From assembly GCF_051401765.1 (NCBI RefSeq), contig NW_027480422.1, forward strand, positions 20,416,001-20,480,000: 64,000 nucleotides of DNA. The letters are read 5' to 3'. Shown here piece by piece: positions 51,453 to 62,500 of this stretch. The notes beneath the pieces were generated by a model. The model did no database searches, was not told the DNA's origin, and was given only the letters and a program-made list of their open reading frames with translations. This DNA is from Calliopsis andreniformis. Lineage: Eukaryota > Arthropoda > Insecta > Hymenoptera > Andrenidae. The position numbers and the translations under genes are program-made. The stretch's first letter is position 1. Each line of letters begins with the position of its first letter.

Positions 51453-53744
51453 ATATAATGTATATTTGCAAACAGTGTGAAAGTAACGCTCATTTCTACG
51501 TTCCGGGCATCCTAGGTTCCACTCTACGGCGTTGCTCCACCAGATGGAATAGTTAGGATCTTAGAACTCGACGCCAGAAGCATAAAATACAACATAAGTA
51601 CAACAGTTTTTCCATCGTATAACAGGAATAATTGCAACCAGTGTGAAAGTACAGGTCAGTGCTACGTTCCGGGCAACCTTGGCTTCGCTCAAGGGCGTTG
51701 CTCCACCAGATCGAATAGTTAGCGCCTTAGAAGTCAACGCCCGAAGCATAAAATACAAAATAAATAGAACAGTTTTTCCATTGTATAAATCGAATAATTG
51801 CAACCAGTGTGAAAGTTATGGTCATTTCTACGTTCCGGGCAACTTAGGCTTAACACTAGGGCGTTGCTCCACCTGGTCGAATAGTTAGGGCCTAAGAAGC
51901 CAACGCCAGAAGCATAAAATACAATATAAATCCAACAGCTTTTACATCGTATATGATGTATATTTGCAAACAGTGTGAAAGTAAAGGTCATTTCTACGTT
52001 CCGGGTAACCAAGGCTTAACTGTAGGGCGTTGCTCCACCAGATCGCATAGTTCGGGACTTAGAATTTAACGCCAGAAGCATAAAATACAATAACAACGCA
52101 ACACTTTTTCCATCGTATAACTGGAATAATTGCAACCAGTGTGAAAGTAATGGCCATTTCTGCGTTCCGGGCAACCTAGGCTTCACTCTAGGGCGTTGCC
52201 CAACCACATCGATTTGCTACGGGCTTAGAAGTCACCGCCTGAAGCATAAAATACAATAAAAATAGAACAGTTTTTCCATCGTATAACAGGAATAATTGCA
52301 ACAAATGTGAACGTGATGGTCATTACCACGTTCCGGGCAACCTAGGGTTCAGTCTAGGGCGTTGGTCCACCAGATCCAATACTTAGGGCCTAAGAAGTCA
52401 ACGACAGAAGCACCAAATACAAAATAAATACAACAGTTTTTCCATCGTATAAAACGAATAATTGCAACCAGTGTGAAAGTTATGGTCATTTCTACGTTCC
52501 GGGCAACCTAGGCTTAACTCCAGGGCGTTGCTCCACCAGATCGAATAGTTAGGGCCTTAGACGTCAACGACCGAAGCATAAAATACAAAATAAATAGAAC
52601 AGTTTTTCCATTGTATAAAACGAATAATTGCAACCAGTGTGAAAGTTATGGTCATTTCTACGTTCAGGGAAACCTAGGCTTAACTGTAGGGCGTTGCTCC
52701 ACCAGATCGAATCGCTAGGGACTTAGAAGTCAACGCCAGAAGCATAAAATACAATAAAAAATCAACATTTTTTCCATCGTATAAAAGGAATAATTGCAAC
52801 CAGTGTGAAAGTAATGGTCATTTCTACGTTCCTGGCATCCTAGGTTTCTCTCTTGGGCGTTGCTCCACCACACCGAATAGCTACGGACTTAGAAGTCAAC
52901 TCCAGAAGCATAAAATACAATATAAATACAACAGTTTTCCATCGTATAAAATGAATGATTGCAAACAGTGTGAAAGTTGTGGTCATTTCTCCGTTCCGGG
53001 CATCTAAGCTTAACTGTAGGGCGTTGCTGCATCAGATAGCATAGTTAGGGACTTAGAATTTAACGCCAGAAGCATAAAATACAATAAAAATGCAACAGTG
53101 TTTCCATAGTATAACAAGAGTAATTGCAACCAGTGTGAAAGTACAGGTCATTTCTACGTTCCGGGCAACCAAGGCTTCGCTCTAGGGCCTTGCTCCTCCA
53201 GATCGAATAGCTAGGGACTTAGAAGGAAACGCTAGAGGCATAAAATACAATAAAAATGCAACAGTTTTTCCATCGTATAACAGGAATAACTGCAACCAGT
53301 GTGAAAGTACTGGTCATTTCTATGTTCCCGGTAACCTAGGCTTCACTCTAGGGCGTTGCTCCACCAGATCGAATAGCTAGGGAATTAGAATTCAGCGCCA
53401 GAAGAATATAATACACCGTATGTACAACAGTTTTTCCATCGTATAAAATGTATAATTGCAAACAGTGAGAAAGTTCTGGTCATTTCAACGTTCCGGGCAC
53501 CTAGGCTTCACTCTAGGGCGTTGCTCCACCAGACGGAATAGCTAGGGGCTTAGAATTCAACGCCAGAAGTATAAAATACAACATAAGTACAACAGTTTTT
53601 CCATCGTATAAAAGGAATAATTGCAAACAGTGTGAAAGTACTGGTCATTTCAACGTTCCGGGCACCTAGGCTTCACTCTAGGGCGTTGCTCCACCAGACG
53701 GAATAGCTAGGGGCTTAGAATTCAACGCCAGAAGTATAAAATAC
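51453..53744 (+). repeat. Long-range duplicate of 32877-35168
   Basis: This is the downstream copy at offset 18576 bp. Upstream of it, two monomers around 51246-51453 share ATATAATGTATATTTGCAAA, suggesting local amplification at the copy's left edge. On the right it ends where ACAATAAAAATACAAC replaces ACAACATAAGTACAAC. Confidence 0.87.
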
Positions 53745-54535
53745 AATAAAAATACAACAGTTTTTCCATCGTATAAAAGGAATAATTGCAACCAGTGTGA
53801 AAGTAATTGTAATTTCTACGTTCCTGGCAACCTAGGTTTCACTCTTGGGCGTTGCTCCACCACACCGAATAGCTACGGCCTTAGAGGTCAACTCCAGAAG
53901 CATAAAATACAATATAAATACAACAGCTTTTCCATCGTATAAAATGAATGATTGCAAACTGTGTGAAGGTTATGGTCATTTCTCCGTTCCGGGCAACCTA
54001 GGCTTCACTACAGGGCGGTGTTCCACCAGATCGAATAGTTAGGGCGTAAGAAGTCAACGCCAGAAGCATATAATACAATATAAATACAACAGCTTTTCCA
54101 TCGCATAAAATGAATGATTGCAAACAGTGTGAAAGTTATGGTCATTTCTACTTTCCGTGCAACCTAGGCTTAACTCCAGGGTGTTGTTCCACCAGATCGA
54201 ATAGTTAGGGATTTTGAATACAACGCCAGAAGCATAAAATACAATAAAAATGAAACAGTTTTTCCATCCTATAACAGGAATAACTGCAACCAGTGTGAAA
54301 GTACTGGTTATTTCTACGTTCCGGGTAACCTAGGCATCACTCTAGGGCGTTGCTCCACCAGATCGAATAGCTAGGGACTCAGAATTCAACGCCAGAAGAA
54401 TATAATACAACATATGTACAACAGTTTTTCCATCGTATAAAATATATAATTGCAAGCAGTGTGAAGGTAATGGTCATTTCTACGTTCCGGGCAACCTAGG
54501 CTTCGCACGAGGGCGTTGCTCCACCAGATCGAATA

Positions 54536-54867
54536 GTTAGGGCCTTAGACGTCAACGCCCGAAGCATAAAATACAAGATAAATAGAACAGTTTTTCCATT
54601 GTATAAAACGAATAATTGCAACCAGTGTGAAAGTTATGGTCTTTTCTACGTTCAGGGCAACCTAGGCTTCACTACAGGGCGGTGCTCCACCAGATCAAAT
54701 GGTTAGGGCCTTAGACGTCAACGCCCGAAGCATAAAATACAAGATAAATAGAACAGTTTTTCCATTGTATAAAACGAATAATTGCAACCAGTGTGAAAGT
54801 TATGGTCATTTCTACGTTCAGGGCAACCTAGGCTTCACTACAGGGCGGTGCTCCACCAGATCAAATA
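54536..54867 (+). repeat. Adjacent duplicated monomers (166 bp apart)
   Basis: AGACGTCAACGCCCG, ATACAAGATAAATAGAAC, ACGTTCAGGGCAACC and CACTACAGGGCGGTGC occur in both of two consecutive monomers (ATACAAGATA at 54571 and 54737). Differences are small, for example GGTCTTTTC against GGTCATTTC. This is a single-monomer tandem duplication, the smallest step of array growth seen here. A similar pair lies at 32351 and 32517. Confidence 0.85.
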
Positions 54868-56044
54868 GTTAGGGCCTAAGAAGTCAACGCCAGAAGCATA
54901 AAATACAATATAAATAAAACAGCTTTTCCATCGTGTATAGTGTATATTTGCAAACATTGTGAAAGTAACGGTCATTTCTACGTTCGGGGCAACCTAGGCT
55001 TCACTCTAGGGCGTTGCTCCACCAGATCGAATAGTTAGGGACAAAGAATTCAACGCCAGAAGCATAAAATACAACATAAGTACAACAGTTTTTCCATCGT
55101 ATAACAGGAATAATTGCAACCAGTGTGAAAGTACAGGTCATTTCTACGTTCTGGGCAACCTAGGCTTCGCTTAAGGGCGTTGCTCCACCAGATCGAATAG
55201 CTAGGGACTTAGAAGTCAACGCCAGAAGCATAAAATACAATAAAAATACAACGGTTTTTCCATCGTATAAAAGGAATAATTGCAATCAGTGTGAAAGTAA
55301 TGGTCGTTTCTACGTTCCGGGCAACCTGGGCTTCACTCTTGGGCGTTGCTCCATCACATCGAATAGCTGCGGCCTTAGAAGTCAACTCCAGAAGCATAAA
55401 ATACAATATAAATACAACAGCTTTTCCATCGCATAAAATGAATGATTCCAAACAGTGTAAAAGTTATGGTCATTTCTACTTTCCGTGCAACCTAGGCTTA
55501 ACTCCAGGGCGTTGTTCCACCAGATCGAATAGTTAGGGACTTTGAATACAACGACAGAAGCATAAAATACAATAAAAATGAAACAGGTTTTCCATCGTAT
55601 AACAGGAAAGCTGCAACCAGTGAGAAAGTACTGGTCATTTCTATGTTCCGGGTAACCTAGGCTTCTCTCTAGGGCGTTGTTCCACCAGATCGAATAGTTA
55701 GGGCCTAAGAAGTCAACGCCAGAAGCATAAAATACAATATAAATACAACAGCTTTTCCATCGTATATAATGTATATTTGCAAACAGTGTGAAAGAAAAGG
55801 TCATTTCTACGTTCCGGGCAACCTAGGCTTAACTGTAGGACGTTGCTCCACCAGATCGAATAGTTAGGGCCTTAGATGTCAACGCCCGAATCATGAAATA
55901 CAAAATAAATAGAACAGTTTTTTCATTGTATAAAACGAATAATTGCAACCAGTGTTAAAGTTATGGTCATTTCTACGTTCCGGGCAACCTTGGCTTAACT
56001 CCGGGGCGTTGCTCCACCAGATCGAATGGATAGGGACTTCGAAT

Positions 56045-57701
56045 TCAACGCCAGAAGCATAAAATACAATAAAAATACAACAGTTTTTCCATCGTATAAA
56101 AGGAATAATTGCAACCAGTGTGAAAGTAACGGTCATTTCTACGTTCCTGGCAACCTAGGCTTCACTCTTGGGCGTTGCTCCACCACACCGAATAGCTACG
56201 GCCTTAGAGGTCAACTCCAGAAGCATAAAATACAATATAACTACAACAGCTTTTCCATCGTATAAAATGAATGATTGCAAACAGTGTGAAAGTTATGGTC
56301 ATTTCTCCGTTGCGGGCACCTAGGCTTAACTGTAGGGCGTTGCTGCACCAGATAGCATAGTTAGGGACTTAGAATTTAACGCCAGAAGCATCAAATACAA
56401 TAAAAATGCAACAGCTTTTCCATAGTATAACAGGAGTAATTGCAACCACTGTGAAAGTACAGGTCATTTCTACGTTCCGGGCAACCTAGGCTTCGCTCTA
56501 GTGCCTTGCTCCACCAAATCGAATAGCTAGGGACTTAGAAGTAAACGCCAGAGGCATAAAATACAATAAAAATGCAACAGTTTTTCCATCGTATAACAGG
56601 AATAACTGCAACCAGTGTGAAGGTAATGGTCATTTCTACGTTCTGGGCAACCTAGGCTTCACTCAAGAGCGTTGCTCCACCAGATCGAATAGTTAGGGAC
56701 TTTGAATACAACGCCAGAAGCATAAAATACAATAAAAATGCAACAGTTTTTCCATCCTATAACAGGAATAACTGCAACCAGTGTGAGAGTACTGGTTATT
56801 TCTACGTTCCGGGTAACCTAGGCTTCACTCTAGGGCGTTGCTCCACCAGATCGAATAGCTAGGGACTTAGAATTCAACGCCAGAAGAATAAAATACAACA
56901 TAAGTACAACAGTTTTACCATCGTATAAAATGGATAATCGCAAACAGTGTGAAGGTAATGATCATTTCTACGTTCCGGGCAATCTAGGCTTCACTCTAGG
57001 GCGTTGCTCCACCAGATCGAATAGCTAGGGCCTAAGAAGTCAACGCCAGAAGCATAATATACAATATAAATACAACAGTTTTTCCATTGTATAAAACGAA
57101 TAATTGCAACCAGTGTGAAAGTTATGGTCATTTCTACGTTCAGGGCAACCTAGGCTTCACTACAGGGCGGTGTTCCACCAGATCGAATAGTTAGGGCGTA
57201 AGAAGTCAACGCCAGAAGCATATAATACAATATAAATACAACAGCTTTTCCATCGCATAAAATGAATGATTGCAAACAGTGTGAAAGCTATGGTCATTTC
57301 TACTTTCCGTGCAACCTAGGCTTAACTCCAGGGCGTTGTTCCACCAGATCGAATAGTTAGGGATTTTGAATACAACGCCAGAAGCATAAAATACAATAAA
57401 AATGAAACAGTTTTTCCATCGTATAACAGGAAAGCTACAACCAGTGTGAAAGTACTGGTCATTTCTATGTTCCGGGTAACCTAGGCTTCACTCTAGGGCG
57501 TTGCTCCGCCAGACCGAATAGCTAGGGACTTAGAATTCAGCGCTAGAAGAATAAAATACAACATAAGTATAACAGTATTTCCATCGTATAAAATGTATAA
57601 TTGCAAGCAGTGTAAAAGTAAAGGTCAATTCTACGTTCCGGCAACCTAGGCTTCACTCTAGGGCGTTGTTCCACCAGATCGAATAGTTAGGGCCTAAGAA
57701 G
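56045..57701 (+). repeat. 10-monomer unit copy 1 (about 1657 bp), partner 57702-59157
   Basis: CACACCGAATAGCTACGGCC then TTAGAGGTCAACTCC occurs near 56180 and near 57838. The match continues through the GATAGCATAGTTAGGGAC, CTAGTGCCTTGCTCC, GCATATAATACAATATAAAT and CAGGAAAGCTACAACC monomers. The unit has the same monomer number as the 11942 unit but a different composition, so it arose separately. Confidence 0.82.
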
Positions 57702-58440
57702 TCAACGCCAGAAGCATAAAATACAATAAAAATACAACAGTTTTTCCATCGTATAAAAGGAATAATTGCAACCCGTGTGAAAGTAATGGTCATTTCTACG
57801 TTCCGGGCAACCTAGTTTTCACTCTTGGGCGTTGCTCCACCACACCGAATAGCTACGGCCTTAGAGGTCAACTCCAGAAGCATAAAATACAATATAAATA
57901 CAACAGCTTTTCCATCGTATAAAATGAATGATTGCAAACAGTGTGAAAGTTATGGTCATTTCCCCGTTGCTGGCACCTAGGCTTAACTGTAGGGCGTTGC
58001 TGCACCAGATAGCATAGTTAGGGACATAGAATTTAACGCCAGAAGCATAAAATACAATAAAAATGCAACAGTTTTTCCATAGTATAACAGGAGTAATTGC
58101 AACCACTGTGAAAGTACAGGTCATTTCTACGTTCCGGGCAACCTAGGCTTCGCTCTAGTGCCTTGCTCCACCAAATCGAATAGCTAGGGACTTAGAAGTA
58201 AACGCCAGAGGCATAAAATACAATAAAAATGCAACAGTTTTTCCATCGTATAACAGGAATAACTGCAACCAGTGTGTAGGTAATGGTCATTTCTACGTTC
58301 TAGGCAACCTAGGCTTCACTCTAGAGCGTTGCTCAACCAGATCGAATAGTTAGGGACTTTGAATACAACGCCAGAAGCATAAAATACAATAAAAATGCAA
58401 CAGTTTTTCCATCCTATAACAGGAATAACTGCAACCAGTG

Positions 58441-59512
58441 TGAAAGTACTGGTTATTTCTACGTTGCGGGTAACCTAGGCTTCACTCTAGGGCGTTGCTC
58501 CACCAGATCGAATAGCTAGGGACTTAGAATTCAACGCCAGAAAATTAAATACAACATAAGTACAACAGTTTTACCATCGTATAAAGTGGATAATCGCAAA
58601 CAGTGTGAAGGTAATGGTCATTTCTACGTTCCGGGCAATCTAGGCTTCACTCTAGGGCGTTGCTCCACCAGATCGAATAGCTAGGGCCTAAGAAGTCAAC
58701 GCCAGAAGCATAATATACAATATAAATACAACAGTTTTTCCATTGTATAAAACGAATAATTGCAACCAGTGTGAAAGTTATGGTCATTTCTACGTTCAGG
58801 GCAACCTAGGCTTCACTACAGGGCGGTGTTCCACCAGATCGAATAGTTAGGGCGTAAGAAGTCAACGCCAGAAGCATATAATACAATATAAATACAACAG
58901 CTTTTCCATCGCATAAAATGAATGATTGCAAACAGTGTGAAAGTTATCGTCATTTCTACTTTCCGTGCAACCTAGGCTTAACTCCAGGGCGCTGTTCCAC
59001 CAGATCGAATAGTTAGGGATTTTGAATACAACGCCAGAAGCATAAAATACAATAAAAATGAAACAGTTTTTCCATCGTATAACAGGAAAGCTACAACCAG
59101 TGTGAAAGTACTGGTCATTTCTACGTTGCGGGTAACCTAGGCTTCACCCTAGGGCGTTGCTCCACCAGATCGAATAGCTAGGGACTTAGAATTCAACGCC
59201 AGAAGATTAAATACAACATAAGTACAACAGTTTTACCATCGTATAAAGTGGATAATCGCAAACAGTGTGAAGGTAATGGTCATTTCTACGTTCCGGGCAA
59301 CCTAGGCTTCACTCTAGGGCGTTGCTCCACCAGATCGAATAGCTAGGGCCTAAGAAGTCAACGCCAGAAGCATAATATACAATATAAATACAACAGTTTT
59401 TCCATTGTATAAAACGAATAATTGCAACCAGTGTGAAAGTTATGGTCATTTCTACGTTCAGGGCGACCTAGGCTTCACTACAGGGCGGTGTTCCACCAGA
59501 TCGAATAGTTAG
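58441..59512 (+). repeat. 4-monomer tandem duplication (662 bp) with partial second copy
   Basis: 58441-58850 matches 59103-59512. Shared private features are TTAAATACAACATAAG with lost bases (AAATTAAAT or GATTAAAT instead of GAATAAAAT), TTTTACCATCGTATAAAGTG and ACGTTGCGGGTAACC. It sits inside the second copy of the 1657-bp unit, so it is a younger, nested event. Confidence 0.82.
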
Positions 59513-62500
59513 GCCCTAAGAAGTCAACGCCAGAAGCATAAAATACAATATAAATACAACAGCTTATCCATCGTATATAATGTATATTTGCAAACAGTGT
59601 TAAAGAAAAGGTCATTCTACGTTCCGGGCAACCTAGGCTTAACTGTAGGGCGTTGCTCCACCAGATCGAATAGTTAGGGCCTTAGAAGTCAACGCCCGAA
59701 TCATGAAATACAAAATAAATAGAACAGTTTTTTCATTGTATAGAACGAATAATTGCAACCAGTGCTAAAGTTATGGTCATTTCTACGTTCCGGGCAACCT
59801 TGGCTTAACTCCAGGGCGTTCCTCCACCAGATCGAATAGTTAGGGCCTCAGAAGTCAATGCCAGAAGCATGAAATACAATATCAATACAACAGTTTTTCC
59901 ACTGTATAAAATGAATAATTGCAAACAGTGTGGAAGTAATGGTCATTTCTACGTTCCGGGCAACCTAGGCTTCACTCTAGGGCGTTGCTCCACCACATCG
60001 AATAGCTACGGCCTCAGGACTCAACGCCTGAAGCATAAAATATAATATAAATACAACAGTTTTTCCATCGTATAACAGGAATAATTGCAACCAGCGTAAA
60101 GGTGATGGTCATTTCTACCTTCCGGGCAGCCTAGGCTTCACTCTAGGGCGTTGCTGCACCAGATCGAATAGCTAGGGACTTAGAAGTCAACGCCAGAAGC
60201 ATAAAATTAAATAAAAATACAACAGTTTTTCCATCGTATAAAACGAATAATTGCAACCAGTATGAATGTTATGGTCATTTCTACGTTCCGGGCAACCTAG
60301 GCTTCACTCTAGGGCGTTGGTCCACCAGGTCCAATAGCTAGGGCCTAAGAAGTCACCGCCAGGAGCACCAAATACAAAATAAATACAACAGTTTTTCCAT
60401 CGTATAGAACGAATTATTGCAACCAGTATGAAAGCTATGGTCATTTCTACGTTCCGGGCAACCTAGGCTCCACTCTAGGGCGTTGCTCAACCACATCGAA
60501 TAGCTACGGCCCCAGAAGACAACGCCATAACTATAAAATACAATATAAATACAACAGTCTTTCCATCGTATAAAACTAATATTTGCAACTAGTCTGATGG
60601 TTATGGTCATTTCTACGTTCCGGGAACTTAGGCTTCACCCTAGGGCGTTGATCCACCAGATCGAATAGTTAGGGCCTAAGAAGTCAACGCCAGAAGCATA
60701 AAATACGATATATGTACAACAGTTTTTCCATCGTATAAAATGAATAACTGCAACCAGTGTGAAAGTAACGGCCATTTCTACGTTCCAGGCATCCTAGACT
60801 TAACACTGAGGCATTGCTCCGCCAGATCGAATACATAGGGCCTTAGAAGTCAATGCCAGAAGCATAAAGTACAATAAAAATCCAACATTCTGTCCATCGT
60901 ATAACAGGAATTATTGCAACCAGTGTGAAAGCTATGGTCATTTCTACGTTCCGGGCAACCTGGGCTTCACTACAGGGCGGTGATCCACCAGATCAAATAG
61001 CTAGGGCCTTAGAAGTCAACGCCCGAAGCATAAAATACAATAAAAATACATCAGTTTTTCCATCGTATAACAGGAGTAGTTGCAACCAGAGTGAAAGTGA
61101 CGGTCATTTCTACGTTCCGGGCGACCTATGCTTCACTCTGGGGCGTTGGTCCTCCAGATCGAATAGTTAGGGCCTAAGAAGTCAACGCCAGAGGCATAAA
61201 ATACAATATAAATACAATAGATTTTCCATCGTCAAAAACGAACAATAGCACGAGTGTGAAAGGTATGGTCATTTCTACGTTCCGGGCAACCTAGGCTTCA
61301 CTCGATGGCGTAGTTCCTCCAGATCGAATAGTTAGGGCCTAAGAAGTCAACTCCAGAAGCATAAAATACAATATAAATACAACTGCTTTTCCATCGCATA
61401 AAATGAATGATTGCAAACAGTGTGAAAGTTATGGTCATTTCTACTTTCCGGGCAACCTAGGCTTAACTCCAGGGCGTTGTTCCACCAGATCGAATAGTTA
61501 GGGACTTTGAATACAACGCCAGAAGCATAAAATACAATAAAAATGCAACAGTTTTTCCATCGTATAACAGGAAAGCTGCAACCAGTGTGAAAGTACTGGT
61601 CATTTCTATGTTCCGGCTAACCTAGACTTCACTCTAGGGCGTTCCTCCACCAGATCGAATAGCTAGGGACATAGAATTCAACATCAGAAGAATAAAATAC
61701 AACATAAGTATAACAGTTTTTCCATCGTATAAAATGTAGAATTGCAAGCAGTGTGAAGGTAATGGTCATTTCTACGTTCCTGGAAACCTAGGCTTTACTC
61801 TAGAGCATTGCTCCACCAGATCGAATAGTTGGGGCCTAAGAAGACAACGCCAGAAGCATAAAATACAATATAAATACAACAGCTTTTCCATCGTATAAAA
61901 TGAATAATCGCAAACAGTGTGAATGTAATGGTCATTTCTACGTTCCGGGCAACCTAGGCTTCACCCTAGGGCGTTGCTCCACCATATCGAATAGCTAGGG
62001 CCTTAGAAGTCAACGCCCGAAGCATAAAATACAATAAATGTACAACACTTTTTCCATCTTATAAAGCGAATAAATGCAACCAGTGTGAAAGTAATGGCCA
62101 TTTCCACGTTCCGGGCAACCTAGGCTTCACTGTGAGGCATTGCTGCACCAGATCGAAGAGTTAGGGCCTTAGAAATCAACGCCAGAAGCATAAAACGCAA
62201 AATAAATACAACAGTCTTTCTATCGCATAAAACGAATAATTGCAACCAGTGTTAAGGTAATGTTCATTTCTACGTTCCGGGCATGCTAGGCTTCACTCTA
62301 GGGCGTTGCTACACCAGAACGCATAGTTAGGGACTTAGAATTTATCGCCAGAAGCATAAAATACAATAAAAACGCTACACTTTTTCCATCGTATAACTGG
62401 AATAATTGCAACCGGTGTGAAGGTACAGGTCATTTCTACGTTCCGGGCAACCTAGGTTTCGCTCTAGGGCGTTGCTCCACCAGATCGAATAGCAAGGGAC

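Noticed and set aside
55382..55804. Longest open frame in the window, 140 codons on the - strand
   Set aside because: It spans about 2.5 satellite monomers in a frame where stops happen to be mutated. It has no domain and no independent composition, and the same residues recur in other frames and places. It is a chance frame in repeat DNA.
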